DNA of 64,000 nucleotides from JBQLZO01 sp052168315 (GTDB lineage: Bacteria; Planctomycetota; Phycisphaerae; Phycisphaerales; UBA1924). This document shows, in pieces, positions 1 through 7,422 of this stretch. The stretch is from positions 124,001 to 188,000 of the forward strand of contig JBQLZO010000043.1 of NCBI GenBank assembly GCA_052168315.1, given 5' to 3'. Below the pieces are notes generated by a model. The model had not been told where the DNA came from. It saw only the letters and a list, made by a program, of their open reading frames with translations, and did not search any database. Within the stretch, counting starts at the first letter, position 1; the number at the start of each line of letters is the position of its first letter. Position numbers and translations under genes: made by a program.

Positions 1-2
1 TG

Positions 3-572
3 CAGTCGGTGGAGATCGAGGCGGACCTGATCGGGCGATCCACCAACGAGGATGAGCTGCTCATCACGATCCTCAATTCGCCGGAGAATCCGTACTCGAT
101 CATGGTTCCGCCGGAGGGGCTGGATGTGCTCATGCCCGCGGGGAGCTACCTGCTCAACTACCTGCGGGTCATGGCGGTGATGTGGCTCAAGCTGGGCTTC
201 ATCGCGGCGATCACGATCGCGGCGGGCACGATCGTCTCGTTCCCGGTCGCGTGCCTGATCGCGTTCGTGACCCTGTTCGCGGCCGAGTCGGCCAGCGGGC
301 TGGCCGAGGCGCTGGACTTCTATTACAAGCCCGGATCCTCCCGGTACGAGTGGTGGCGGGCCCCGTTCTACTACTTCGGCACCCCGATCGCGTGGTCGTT
401 CGAGTGGTACGCGCAGCTCAAGCCCACGGAAAACCTGGTGTCCGGGCGGCTGCTCCCGTGGTCCGCGCTCGCGAAGGGGTCGGTGTTCCTGGTGGTGTGG
501 ATCGTCATCGCCCTCGGCGCGGGTGTGGCCGTGTTCCGCAGGCGGGAGCTGGCGCTGTACTCGGGGAACTGA
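3..572 (+). CDS. C-terminal part of an ABC-2-like membrane protein (5' truncated)
   Basis: The frame is open to the left edge of the window, so only the C-terminal ~189 residues are visible; the GTG at 9 is probably internal. Visible are a soluble stretch, then hydrophobic segments at roughly residues 50-95 (LKLGFIAAITIAAGTIVSF and the following VACLIAFVTLFAA) and near the end (ALAKGSVFLVVWIVIALGAG), finishing with a basic FRRRELALYSGN tail. This pattern, with a final helix followed by a short RRREL-type tail, is typical of ABC-2 type permeases. The transported substrate cannot be told. The next gene on the same strand begins 124 bases downstream and may be co-transcribed. The family call is an inference from membrane topology and general resemblance. 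Confidence 0.6.
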   Translation, partial: QSVEIEADLIGRSTNEDELLITILNSPENPYSIMVPPEGLDVLMPAGSYLLNYLRVMAVMWLKLGFIAAITIAAGTIVSFPVACLIAFVTLFAAESASGLAEALDFYYKPGSSRYEWWRAPFYYFGTPIAWSFEWYAQLKPTENLVSGRLLPWSALAKGSVFLVVWIVIALGAGVAVFRRRELALYSGN

Positions 573-696
573 GGCACGAAGCGCCGGGAGCGCGAACCGG
601 GGGAGCCTGGATGGAGTAGCAAGGAACAATGCCATCCCGATCGGGGTTCGTCAGGGGGTCCACCAGGTCACTTCCTCACACCAAGGCCCGCCGCCC

Positions 697-2700
697 ATGA
701 ACACCAAGCAGGACAGACTGGTCCAGATCATCGCTCTGTGTGTGGTCGCGATCTGCATGGCGGCCTCGCTCGGGCTCTCCACGGCCATCGCGACGGAGGC
801 CAGCCGGGCGCAGCTGTCGTACACGGATGAGGCGACGGAGGGCGATCCGCCCGAGGTGGCGCTGGGCGTGGCGATGGGGGCGTTCCGCGGGCTGTTCGTG
901 AACTACCTGTGGCTGCGCGCCAACGAGTTGAAGGAAGATGGCAAGTTCCACGAGGCGATCGAGCTGTCCAGCGCGATCACCCGGCTCCAGCCGCGCTTCC
1001 CGCGGGTGTGGGTCTTCCACGCGTGGAACATGGCGTACAACATCTCGGTCGCGACGCAGACGGCCGACGAGCGGTGGGCGTGGGTCAACGCGGGGATCAA
1101 GTTGCTGCGGCAGGAGGCGATCCCGCGGAATCCGCACTCGGTGCTGCTGCACCGCGAGTTGGCGTGGATGTTCCTGCACAAGATCCAGAGCTTCTCGGAT
1201 GATGCGAACCGGTTCTACAAGCGGGAGCTGGCCCGCGAATGGACCTTCGTGCTCGGCGTGCCGCCCGATGTGCCGCCGACGGACCACATGGCAGCGCGGC
1301 GGATCCTCTCGGAGTGGCTCCAGCCCATCGTCGATGCGCCGACGACCCTCGAGCAGGTGATCGAGCGCGAGCGGGCCGACTATCTCGCGGATCCCGCCAA
1401 CCGCGGCGACGACTCCGGGTTTGTCTCACGGGTGCAGGAGCTCGCCAGCGCGATCCGCGACCGCGCCGGGCTCACGCTGGGCACGGATCTGCTCCGGTTC
1501 GTGGCGATGCACGATGCGTATGTCTCGGACTGGGCAGAAGAGGAGTCGCTGTTCGAGTCGATCAACCGGCTCAACCTGAACGAGATCATCGGCGAGCTGC
1601 GCGACGATGAGCGTTTCGCCGACGCGTGGGATCGCCTGCTGCCGTTCGTCCGTCGCCAGGTGCTGGTCAACGAGTACCGGATGGAGCCCATCCGCATGCA
1701 GCGTTACACCGACCGCATCGGCCCGCTGGACTGGCGGCATCCCGCTTCGCACGCGATCTACTGGGCGTACCGGGGGATCGAGCAGGGGCGCGACCGCAAG
1801 TCCACCACCTCTTTCGACACGCTCAACACCGACCGCATGATCACCCACGCGATCCAGGAGCTCTATCGCTCCGGGACGATGCTCTACGATGTGTTCACGC
1901 ACGAGCTGGTGACCTTCAACGACACCAACTGGATCGACCCGTACGGCGACATTCTTGACTCCGAGCTCCGCGCCCGCGCCGGGATGTCGCAGGACACCGA
2001 GCAGCGCGCCTACACGACCTTCTCGGCCGGGTACGAGAACTTCCTGCGCGATGTCATCCGGACCTACTACCGCATGGGCGATGTCGCGAACGCCCAGCGG
2101 TACTACAAGAAGCTGCGGACCTGGGGCGATCTGAACTTCAATGACGATGCCAAGTTCCGCGAGCTGGAGCTCCCGCTCGATGAGTTCGTCCGCAAGCAGA
2201 TGCGCGACCGCCTGTCGATCCCGCATGTCGCGGCGTCGGAGGTGTTCACCTCGATCCAGGATGCGTTCATCCGCGGGCTGCTGCGCAACGATGCGCGGCA
2301 CTTCGAGGCCGCGATGGGGTACGCCCGCGAGCTGCACCGGATGTACTTCGCGGAGGAGCAGACCACCCGCACGATCGTCGATCAACAGGCCGATCGCATG
2401 GAGCAGATGCCGCGCGACTTCTCCGAGGTGGTCGGCGCCTCGCTCGTGCAGCTTCTCAACAGCGGGATGATCCCGCCCGTGCAGGCGGCGCGGATCTACT
2501 CCGACCTGCCGATCCCGCTGCAGCAGCTGACCTACGACCTTCTGGTGCGCATGTACACCTCCCGCGGTGTCAATCCGGAGACCGTGGCGATGCTGATCGA
2601 GGAGCCGCCGGGGATGCAGCAGTACCGGGCCGTGCGTGCCGCACGCGAGGCCGAGAGCTTCGAGGCGCGCAAGGAGGGTGTAAACATCCAGCGGCAGTGA
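697..2700 (+). CDS. Membrane-anchored hypothetical protein, TPR-like helical
   Basis: A 667-residue protein with an N-terminal hydrophobic segment (residues ~8-30, IIALCVVAICMAASLGLS) acting as signal anchor, followed by a long mostly helical extracytoplasmic region rich in Trp, Tyr and Arg (FRGLFVNYLWLRANELKEDG, WRHPASHAIYWAYRG). The region around residues 60-130 reads like tetratricopeptide helices (KFHEAIELSSAITRLQPRFP). The frame extends upstream to 523, but that would overlap the previous gene; the ATG at 697 directly before the hydrophobic segment is the sensible start, although no strong Shine-Dalgarno is seen. It follows a membrane protein gene on the same strand, so a joint role in an envelope transport process is possible. 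I do not recognise a named family. Confidence 0.8.
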   Translation: MNTKQDRLVQIIALCVVAICMAASLGLSTAIATEASRAQLSYTDEATEGDPPEVALGVAMGAFRGLFVNYLWLRANELKEDGKFHEAIELSSAITRLQPRFPRVWVFHAWNMAYNISVATQTADERWAWVNAGIKLLRQEAIPRNPHSVLLHRELAWMFLHKIQSFSDDANRFYKRELAREWTFVLGVPPDVPPTDHMAARRILSEWLQPIVDAPTTLEQVIERERADYLADPANRGDDSGFVSRVQELASAIRDRAGLTLGTDLLRFVAMHDAYVSDWAEEESLFESINRLNLNEIIGELRDDERFADAWDRLLPFVRRQVLVNEYRMEPIRMQRYTDRIGPLDWRHPASHAIYWAYRGIEQGRDRKSTTSFDTLNTDRMITHAIQELYRSGTMLYDVFTHELVTFNDTNWIDPYGDILDSELRARAGMSQDTEQRAYTTFSAGYENFLRDVIRTYYRMGDVANAQRYYKKLRTWGDLNFNDDAKFRELELPLDEFVRKQMRDRLSIPHVAASEVFTSIQDAFIRGLLRNDARHFEAAMGYARELHRMYFAEEQTTRTIVDQQADRMEQMPRDFSEVVGASLVQLLNSGMIPPVQAARIYSDLPIPLQQLTYDLLVRMYTSRGVNPETVAMLIEEPPGMQQYRAVRAAREAESFEARKEGVNIQRQ

Positions 2701-2716
2701 CCGGCCCGCGACGGGC

Positions 2717-2730
2717 GGGGGGGGGGGGGG
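2717..2730. repeat. Poly-G tract, 14 bases
   Basis: An uninterrupted run of 14 G between the stop codon of the preceding gene (2700) and the start of the FAH-family gene (2771). It is the longest homopolymer I noticed in the window. Such tracts are prone to slippage during replication and to sequencing error, so its length should be treated as uncertain. Confidence 0.9.
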
Positions 2731-2770
2731 CGGCACAGGCGGAGCACGCCGCGCCCGCTATCGTTTGTCC

Positions 2771-3508
2771 ATGCCGCTGCCGCTGATTCGAATCGGTCAC
2801 TCCATCGCCGTGCGCACCCCGGAAGGCGATCTCCGGCTCGCCCCCGTGCTGGGGGTCGGGCGCAACTACGCCGCGCACGCCGCGGAGCAGGGTCTCGCAG
2901 CGCCTGAGCGCCCGATGATCTTCAACAAGAATCCCGCCTCGCTGTGCCTGCACGAGGAGCCGATCGTGATCCCAACGATCGCCACCGACCCGGAGACGGG
3001 CGGGCCGGAGCAGGTCGATTATGAGGGCGAGCTCGCGGTGATCATCGGCTCGGCCGCGCGCGATGTGCCCCCGGAGCGGGCCCTCGACCATGTGCTGGGG
3101 TACACCATCGCCAACGATGTCTCGGCCCGGTGGTGGCAGAAGCAGGGGGGGGGCGGGCAGTTCTGGCGCGGCAAATCCTTCGACACCTTCTGCCCGATCG
3201 GGCCGTCGGTGCTCCCCGGCATCGCCATCCCCGATCCGCAGGCGCTCCGCCTGACGACCACGCTCAACGGCGAGACGGTCCAGGATGCTCCGACCGCCCA
3301 GATGATCTTCCCGGTCGCCGCGCTGATCGCCGAGCTGTCGCGCGGCACCACGCTCCTGCCGGGCACGGTCATCCTGACGGGCACGCCCAGCGGCGTGGGG
3401 ATGTCGCGCACGCCGCCGCGGTATCTCCGCAATGGCGACACCGTCTCGATCACGATCGAGCCCATCGGCACACTGACGAATCCGGTGCGATCATCCGCAG
3501 ATCTTTGA
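2771..3508 (+). CDS. Fumarylacetoacetate hydrolase family protein
   Basis: A 245-residue member of the FAH superfamily, which cleaves or decarboxylates/isomerises beta-diketo acids in aromatic catabolism or oxaloacetate metabolism, using a divalent metal. Family marks are the N-terminal VGRNYAAHAAE motif, the metal-binding acidic set (E of YEGELAVIIG, D of ANDVSAR), the RGKSFDTFCPIGP motif and the C-terminal LLPGTVILTGTPSGVG followed by LRNGDTVSITIE. The frame begins at a TTG at 2765, but the ATG at 2771 is preferred. The exact substrate cannot be read from the sequence. A run of nine G (3145-3153) encodes the Gly-rich piece before the FWRGKSFD motif, a place where an indel would break the frame. 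It ends 17 bases before a convergent gene. Confidence 0.88.
   Translation: MPLPLIRIGHSIAVRTPEGDLRLAPVLGVGRNYAAHAAEQGLAAPERPMIFNKNPASLCLHEEPIVIPTIATDPETGGPEQVDYEGELAVIIGSAARDVPPERALDHVLGYTIANDVSARWWQKQGGGGQFWRGKSFDTFCPIGPSVLPGIAIPDPQALRLTTTLNGETVQDAPTAQMIFPVAALIAELSRGTTLLPGTVILTGTPSGVGMSRTPPRYLRNGDTVSITIEPIGTLTNPVRSSADL
3145..3153. repeat. Poly-G tract (9) inside FAH-family gene
   Basis: Nine consecutive G encode consecutive glycines in the segment WWQKQGGGGQFWRGKSF. A one-base length change would shift the frame before the conserved RGKSFDTF motif. Confidence 0.9.
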
Positions 3509-3525
3509 GGGGCGTCGCGAGCTGA

Positions 3526-3798
3526 TCAGAGGCCGCGGTCCGGCGTTGAGCGCCCGCGCTCGGAGTATTCGAGCATCCGCGCCATCACGATGAACATCAT
3601 TGCGAGGCAGAGGCCCAGCAGCAGTGCGCCCGCGTACGCGAACAGCGATGCCGATGGGATGACCATCAGCAGGGGCCCGAAGGTGAGCCCCGCGGGGGCC
3701 ACGGGCATGGCCACCCGGATCCACTTCGGGATCGTCCCGATCACGCCCTGCGATCGCCCGCCCTCGACCCCGCTCGGCGCTGCGGCTTCGTTCGACAT
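3526..3798 (-). CDS. Small two-helix membrane protein, hypothetical
   Basis: A 90-residue protein with a polar N-terminus and two hydrophobic segments (about residues 27-50 and 51-75: VAPAGLTFGPLLMVIPSASL and YAGALLLGLCLAMMFIVMA), ending in a charged tail (YSERGRSTPDRGL). The start ATG is preceded by AAGGAG at a good distance. It lies immediately downstream of, and on the same strand as, no close partner: murA ends 90 bases away at 3889 reading in the same direction, so it could be the last gene of a murA transcript. No family is recognised. Confidence 0.72.
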   Translation of the reverse strand: MSNEAAAPSGVEGGRSQGVIGTIPKWIRVAMPVAPAGLTFGPLLMVIPSASLFAYAGALLLGLCLAMMFIVMARMLEYSERGRSTPDRGL

Positions 3799-3888
3799 TT
3801 CGTGGCTCCTTGTGGAGTTCGTCGTGCACGCGGGCGATGCCCGCGCGCATCGCTCCAGAGCCTAGCCCCGCTCAGGGGGACGGGCGGG

Positions 3889-5229
3889 TCAATCCGGGAG
3901 GTCGGCCTCGGGGATCCGCTGGATCGTGGCCCCGAGCCCGCGGAGCCGCTCTTCCATCTTCTCGTACCCGCGGTCGAGGTGGTAGACCCGGCGGACGATC
4001 GTGTTCCCCCGCGCCGCCAGCCCGGCGGCCACGAGGCACGCCGAGGCCCGCAGGTCGGACGCCATCACGGGCGCGCCGACCAGCTCGCGCACGCCCGAGA
4101 CCACCACCGTCGATTCGCTCCGCACCAGGTTCGCGCCCATGCGCGCGAGTTCGGCGACATGCAGGAACCGCTGCGGGTAGATCCGCTCGGTGATGATCGA
4201 GTTGCCATCGGCCAGGCACAGCAGCGCCATCATCTGCGCCTGCAGGTCGGTCGGGAATCCCGGGTGCGGCTGCGTCGTGATCTGCGCCGGGCGGAGGACC
4301 CGTTCGCCGGTGACGCTCACGCTCGTGCGGGCCGGATCCTGCTCGGCGTCCACGGGCCGGACATGCACGCCGACCCGCTCGAGGGTGTCGCACGCGGCCA
4401 TGAGGCTGTCCATCGGGCACCCGCGGAGCGTGACCGATCCGTTGGTCATCGCGGCGGCCATCATGTAGGTGCCGGCCTCGATCCGGTCGGGCATGATGCG
4501 GTGCCGCGCGCCGCCGAGCGCCTTGACGCCCTCGATCACGATCCTCGGCGTGCCGGCGCCGCGGATGTTCGCGCCCATCGCGTTGAGCAGCGTCGCCAGG
4601 TCGACGACCTCGGGCTCGCAGGCGGCGCTCTCGATGACGGTGACCCCCTCGGCCAGCGTCGCGGCGGACATGACATTGGCCGTGCCGAGCACCGTCGGGC
4701 CCATGGGCCCGCCCAGGAACATCCGCGCGCCCCGCAGCCGCCCGCCGGCGGGCGCCCGCACGATGATGTCACCCGACTCAAGGGCGACGCTGGCTCCCAG
4801 CGCTTCCAGCCCGCGGAGGTGCAGGTCGACCGGGCGATCGCCGATCGCGCATCCGCCGGGCATCGACACCCGCGCGATGCCGCGCTTGGCGAGCATGGGG
4901 CCGAGCACGCACACCGAGGCCCGCATCGTCCGCACGATGTCGTACGGCGCGTGGGAGCACGATTCGTCCATGCACCGGAGGGTCATGCGGCGTGCGTTGG
5001 ATCCGCCCGCGCCGGTCGGGGCGGGGCTTTCCTGCTCGACGCCGACGCCCAGGTGCTCGAGCAGCCGCGCCATGTTCGCGATGTCGGCCAGGCGAGGGGC
5101 GCCCTCAAGGACCACGGGGTCGTTGGTCAGCAGGGCCGCCGCCATGAGCGGGAGCGTCGCGTTCTTCGAGCCGTTGATCTCGATCTCGCCGCGCAGCGGT
5201 GTGCCGCCCTTGATCACGAACGCGTCCAT
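3889..5229 (-). CDS. murA: UDP-N-acetylglucosamine 1-carboxyvinyltransferase
   Basis: MurA transfers enolpyruvate from phosphoenolpyruvate to UDP-GlcNAc, the first committed step of peptidoglycan synthesis in the cytoplasm. The 446-residue length fits the family (about 420-440). Diagnostic features are the N-terminal INGSKNATLPLMAAALL (Lys22-Asn23 of the substrate site), the RASVCVLGPMLA segment, and VSMPGGCAIGDRPVDLH, whose Cys127 corresponds to the catalytic, fosfomycin-sensitive cysteine. A short extra segment rich in Gly/Ser/Ala (residues ~66-80) sits in the first domain compared with standard MurA. The ATG at 5229 has GGAGG upstream. Its presence argues that this organism makes peptidoglycan, consistent with present views of planctomycetes. 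Very confident in function. Confidence 0.96.
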   Translation of the reverse strand: MDAFVIKGGTPLRGEIEINGSKNATLPLMAAALLTNDPVVLEGAPRLADIANMARLLEHLGVGVEQESPAPTGAGGSNARRMTLRCMDESCSHAPYDIVRTMRASVCVLGPMLAKRGIARVSMPGGCAIGDRPVDLHLRGLEALGASVALESGDIIVRAPAGGRLRGARMFLGGPMGPTVLGTANVMSAATLAEGVTVIESAACEPEVVDLATLLNAMGANIRGAGTPRIVIEGVKALGGARHRIMPDRIEAGTYMMAAAMTNGSVTLRGCPMDSLMAACDTLERVGVHVRPVDAEQDPARTSVSVTGERVLRPAQITTQPHPGFPTDLQAQMMALLCLADGNSIITERIYPQRFLHVAELARMGANLVRSESTVVVSGVRELVGAPVMASDLRASACLVAAGLAARGNTIVRRVYHLDRGYEKMEERLRGLGATIQRIPEADLPD

Positions 5230-5512
5230 GCCTGCCTCCGATCAGCCGATCCGGTGCCGAGGGGGCGTCCATCCGTGACGCTCCCGCCCTCGGCGCGATG
5301 CCCGCGTCCGATCATATCGACACCGGAACCGGGGATGGTGCGGGAGTCTGCCGGCATCGCCCCGCGCACCGCGTCCAGGCATCGCAGACCGACCCGGGGC
5401 CCCATGCCGGTGGACCCCGCCGCTCGTTCCGGGGGGCGATGTATCCGAAGGTGGTGGTTGAGCACGCGGGTCCACCTGTCAGGCCGCGGCCCCAGCACCA
5501 GGAGGTACCACC

Positions 5513-6448
5513 ATGCAACCCCATCCGGCCCGAACCCGCAACGCCGCGACGCTTCTTGCCTTCGCGGGACTCGCACTCACAGGGGCGCTTCTGACGAACC
5601 CCTCCAGCGCCATCGCCGACGGCGACCAGTTCGCCGACCTCCCTCCACAGATCGTCCTCACGGGCGTCGTCCGGGATTTCAAGGAGCGGTCCGTTGAGGG
5701 CGGGCACCCGGACTTCGAGAAGCAGCCCAACGGCGGATTCGGGCACTACACCCACAACGTCTCCCCGCAGCTGGCCCCGGACGGCAAGCCCGTGTATGTC
5801 GGCAATGGCAACAAGGTCGGCCAGCAATTCAAGGACTCGGCCAACCGCCCCATCGCCTGGACGCTGTACAACCCGGAACTCGGCGACATCGCCGGCTCCT
5901 TCGCCTCGACCAACCGCGACGGCGGCATCCAGTCGTCGGACACCTTCGACCAGTGGTTCCGCAACACGCCCGGCGTGAACCTCTCCAAGGCCCTGGACAT
6001 CACCCTCGTCCGCCAGCCGAACTCCAATGTCTATGTCTTCGACGATCGCAACGATCCGGCGTACTCCGGGCTCGGCGGGTTCTTCCCGATCAACAACCAG
6101 CTCTTCGGCAACTCGCCGGGGAACAACAAGAACTTCCACTTCACCTATGAGCTCGCGACCGAGTTCATCTACAAGGCCGGGCAGGGGCATGTGTTCAAGT
6201 TCCGCGGCGACGACGATGTCTGGGTGTTCATCAACGGGCAGCTCGTGATCGACCTCGGCGGCGTCCACTCGGCCATCGAGCAGACCGTCGAGCTCGATCG
6301 GCTCGAGGGCATCCTGAAGCCGAACCAGACCAACACGCTGCACTTCTTCTTCGCCGAGCGGCACCGCACGCAGTCGAACTTCCGCATCGAAACGACGCTG
6401 AACCTCCGCTCGGCCACGCTGCCGACCACCGCCCACATCTTCGACTGA
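5513..6448 (+). CDS. Secreted fibro-slime domain protein
   Basis: A 311-residue exported protein. Residues 1-36 form a signal peptide (Arg near the start, hydrophobic core LLAFAGLALTGALL, then NPSSAIA). The rest matches the fibro-slime domain, a PA14-like beta-sandwich module known from Fibrobacter cellulose-binding proteins, slime mould proteins and many planctomycetes: IVLTGVVRDFKE at the start of the domain, then GHVFKFRGDDDVWVFING, LVIDLGGVH and LHFFFAERHRTQSNFRIET. The DDDVW and DLGG acidic clusters suggest calcium and carbohydrate binding, as in PA14 lectins. The start is fixed by CAGGAGGTACCACC before ATG. It appears monocistronic, with a terminator-like hairpin at 6563. Ligand unknown; there is no C-terminal sorting signal that I can see. 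Confidence 0.88.
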   Translation: MQPHPARTRNAATLLAFAGLALTGALLTNPSSAIADGDQFADLPPQIVLTGVVRDFKERSVEGGHPDFEKQPNGGFGHYTHNVSPQLAPDGKPVYVGNGNKVGQQFKDSANRPIAWTLYNPELGDIAGSFASTNRDGGIQSSDTFDQWFRNTPGVNLSKALDITLVRQPNSNVYVFDDRNDPAYSGLGGFFPINNQLFGNSPGNNKNFHFTYELATEFIYKAGQGHVFKFRGDDDVWVFINGQLVIDLGGVHSAIEQTVELDRLEGILKPNQTNTLHFFFAERHRTQSNFRIETTLNLRSATLPTTAHIFD

Positions 6449-6562
6449 TCCGATCGCCCCGGGCCAAGGCCGCCCCCTCCCCCGAACGCAACGCACGCCG
6501 GCGCCGGCGCTCCCCACGCGGGACGCACGCGCTGGCCAGCTCAAAGCGCCCTCCGCGCACGG

Positions 6563-6600
6563 CAACGCCCGGTCCGATCCGCCGGGCGTTGTCTGTTGGT
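6563..6600 (+). terminator. Probable intrinsic terminator of the fibro-slime gene
   Basis: A perfect 10-base inverted repeat (6563-6572 with 6582-6591, arm CAACGCCCGG) around a 9-base loop is followed by a T-rich stretch (TCTGTTGGTTGG). It lies 115 bases after the stop codon. The T run is broken, so efficiency is uncertain. Confidence 0.5.
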
Positions 6601-6611
6601 TGGTGGGAGAA

Positions 6612-6654
6612 GGCACCGGGCACCGGGCACCGGGCATCAGGCACCAGGCATCAG
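6612..6654. repeat. Heptanucleotide tandem repeat, unit GGCAYCR
   Basis: Six consecutive 7-base units: three GGCACCG followed by GGCATCA, GGCACCA and GGCATCA. It sits in the intergenic region just after the terminator-like hairpin and before the end of the convergent nuoC. The same unit occurs again, on the opposite strand, at 29402-29431. Confidence 0.9.
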
Positions 6655-6721
6655 TCCAGAGGTGGGCTATCACCACTCCGGTCGGACTGATGTCCGGTTG
6701 GTTCGATTCCGGCGGCGCGGG

Positions 6722-7279
6722 TTACGCATCTGTCCGCGAGATCACCCGGAAGTGCTCGCGCTCGCCGCGCCCGCGGAGCGGGTAGTCCTTCCGCAGCGGG
6801 TGGGCGGGGTACTCCTCCCACAGGAGGATGCGGCGCATGTCCGGGTGGTGGTTGAAGCGGATGCCGAACATGTCGAAGACCTCGCGCTCGCGCCACTCCG
6901 CGCCGGGCCAGATGTCGCACGCCGAGTCGAGGCGCAGGGCCGGATCTTCCGCGATGCCATCGGTCGGGAGCGAGGGATCCAGGTGCACCTTCACGAACAA
7001 CCGGTCCGTCCGCGGGTACGAGCACAGGATGTACACCACCGCGAACCGCCCGATCGTGTCCGTCGGATAGGCCAGGTAGTCGATCCCGAACACATCCGAG
7101 AGGAAGTCATATTGGCACCGCTCATCATCGCGGAGGAACCGCAGCACATCGTGCAGGTCCTTCGGCTCCACGATCAGCGTGGTCTGCCCGCGGTACTCCG
7201 TGGCCCGCAGGGTCCGCCCCGGGAACGCTTCCTTGACGACCTTGAGCGTCGGATGATCGAGATTCGGTGTGCGTGGCAT
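6722..7279 (-). CDS. nuoC: NADH-quinone oxidoreductase subunit C
   Basis: NuoC (30 kDa subunit) is part of the peripheral arm of respiratory complex I, which passes electrons from NADH to quinone. The 185-residue length fits a stand-alone NuoC. Typical features are the middle segment YDFLSDVFGIDYL, then WPGAEWREREVFDMFGIRF, followed by HPDMRRILLWEEYPAHPLRKDYPL, the family signature near the C-terminus. It stands alone here: neighbours are a fibro-slime gene and a secreted repeat protein, whereas nuoC normally sits between nuoB and nuoD. The other subunits must be encoded outside the window. The start ATG has AGAAGATGG upstream. Function is confident; whether this is the only copy in the genome is unknown. 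Confidence 0.94.
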   Translation of the reverse strand: MPRTPNLDHPTLKVVKEAFPGRTLRATEYRGQTTLIVEPKDLHDVLRFLRDDERCQYDFLSDVFGIDYLAYPTDTIGRFAVVYILCSYPRTDRLFVKVHLDPSLPTDGIAEDPALRLDSACDIWPGAEWREREVFDMFGIRFNHHPDMRRILLWEEYPAHPLRKDYPLRGRGEREHFRVISRTDA

Positions 7280-7422
7280 GGGCGTCCATCTTCTCGGAAA
7301 TCACAGGCGTGCGTGCGGGTCCACCGCCCCCGTCCCGGTGCCTCCCCCATGGCGCCCATCGTAGGGCCCCACGCCCGTTTTCGCAGCCCCCGGGGGGGGC
7401 GCGCCCGACCCCGGCTCGGCCC

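Noticed and set aside
523..696. Upstream extension of the 667-aa membrane-anchored protein
   Set aside because: It would overlap the preceding gene by 50 bases and place a non-hydrophobic segment before the signal anchor; ATG 697 is better.
3802..5697. 631-codon plus-strand open frame opposite murA
   Set aside because: Mirror frame of murA with Arg/Ala/His-rich low-complexity translation; murA is certain.
6690..6720. tRNA-like T-loop GGTTCGATTCC
   Set aside because: No matching acceptor stem, anticodon arm or D-arm lies at the right distances; chance similarity near the nuoC end.
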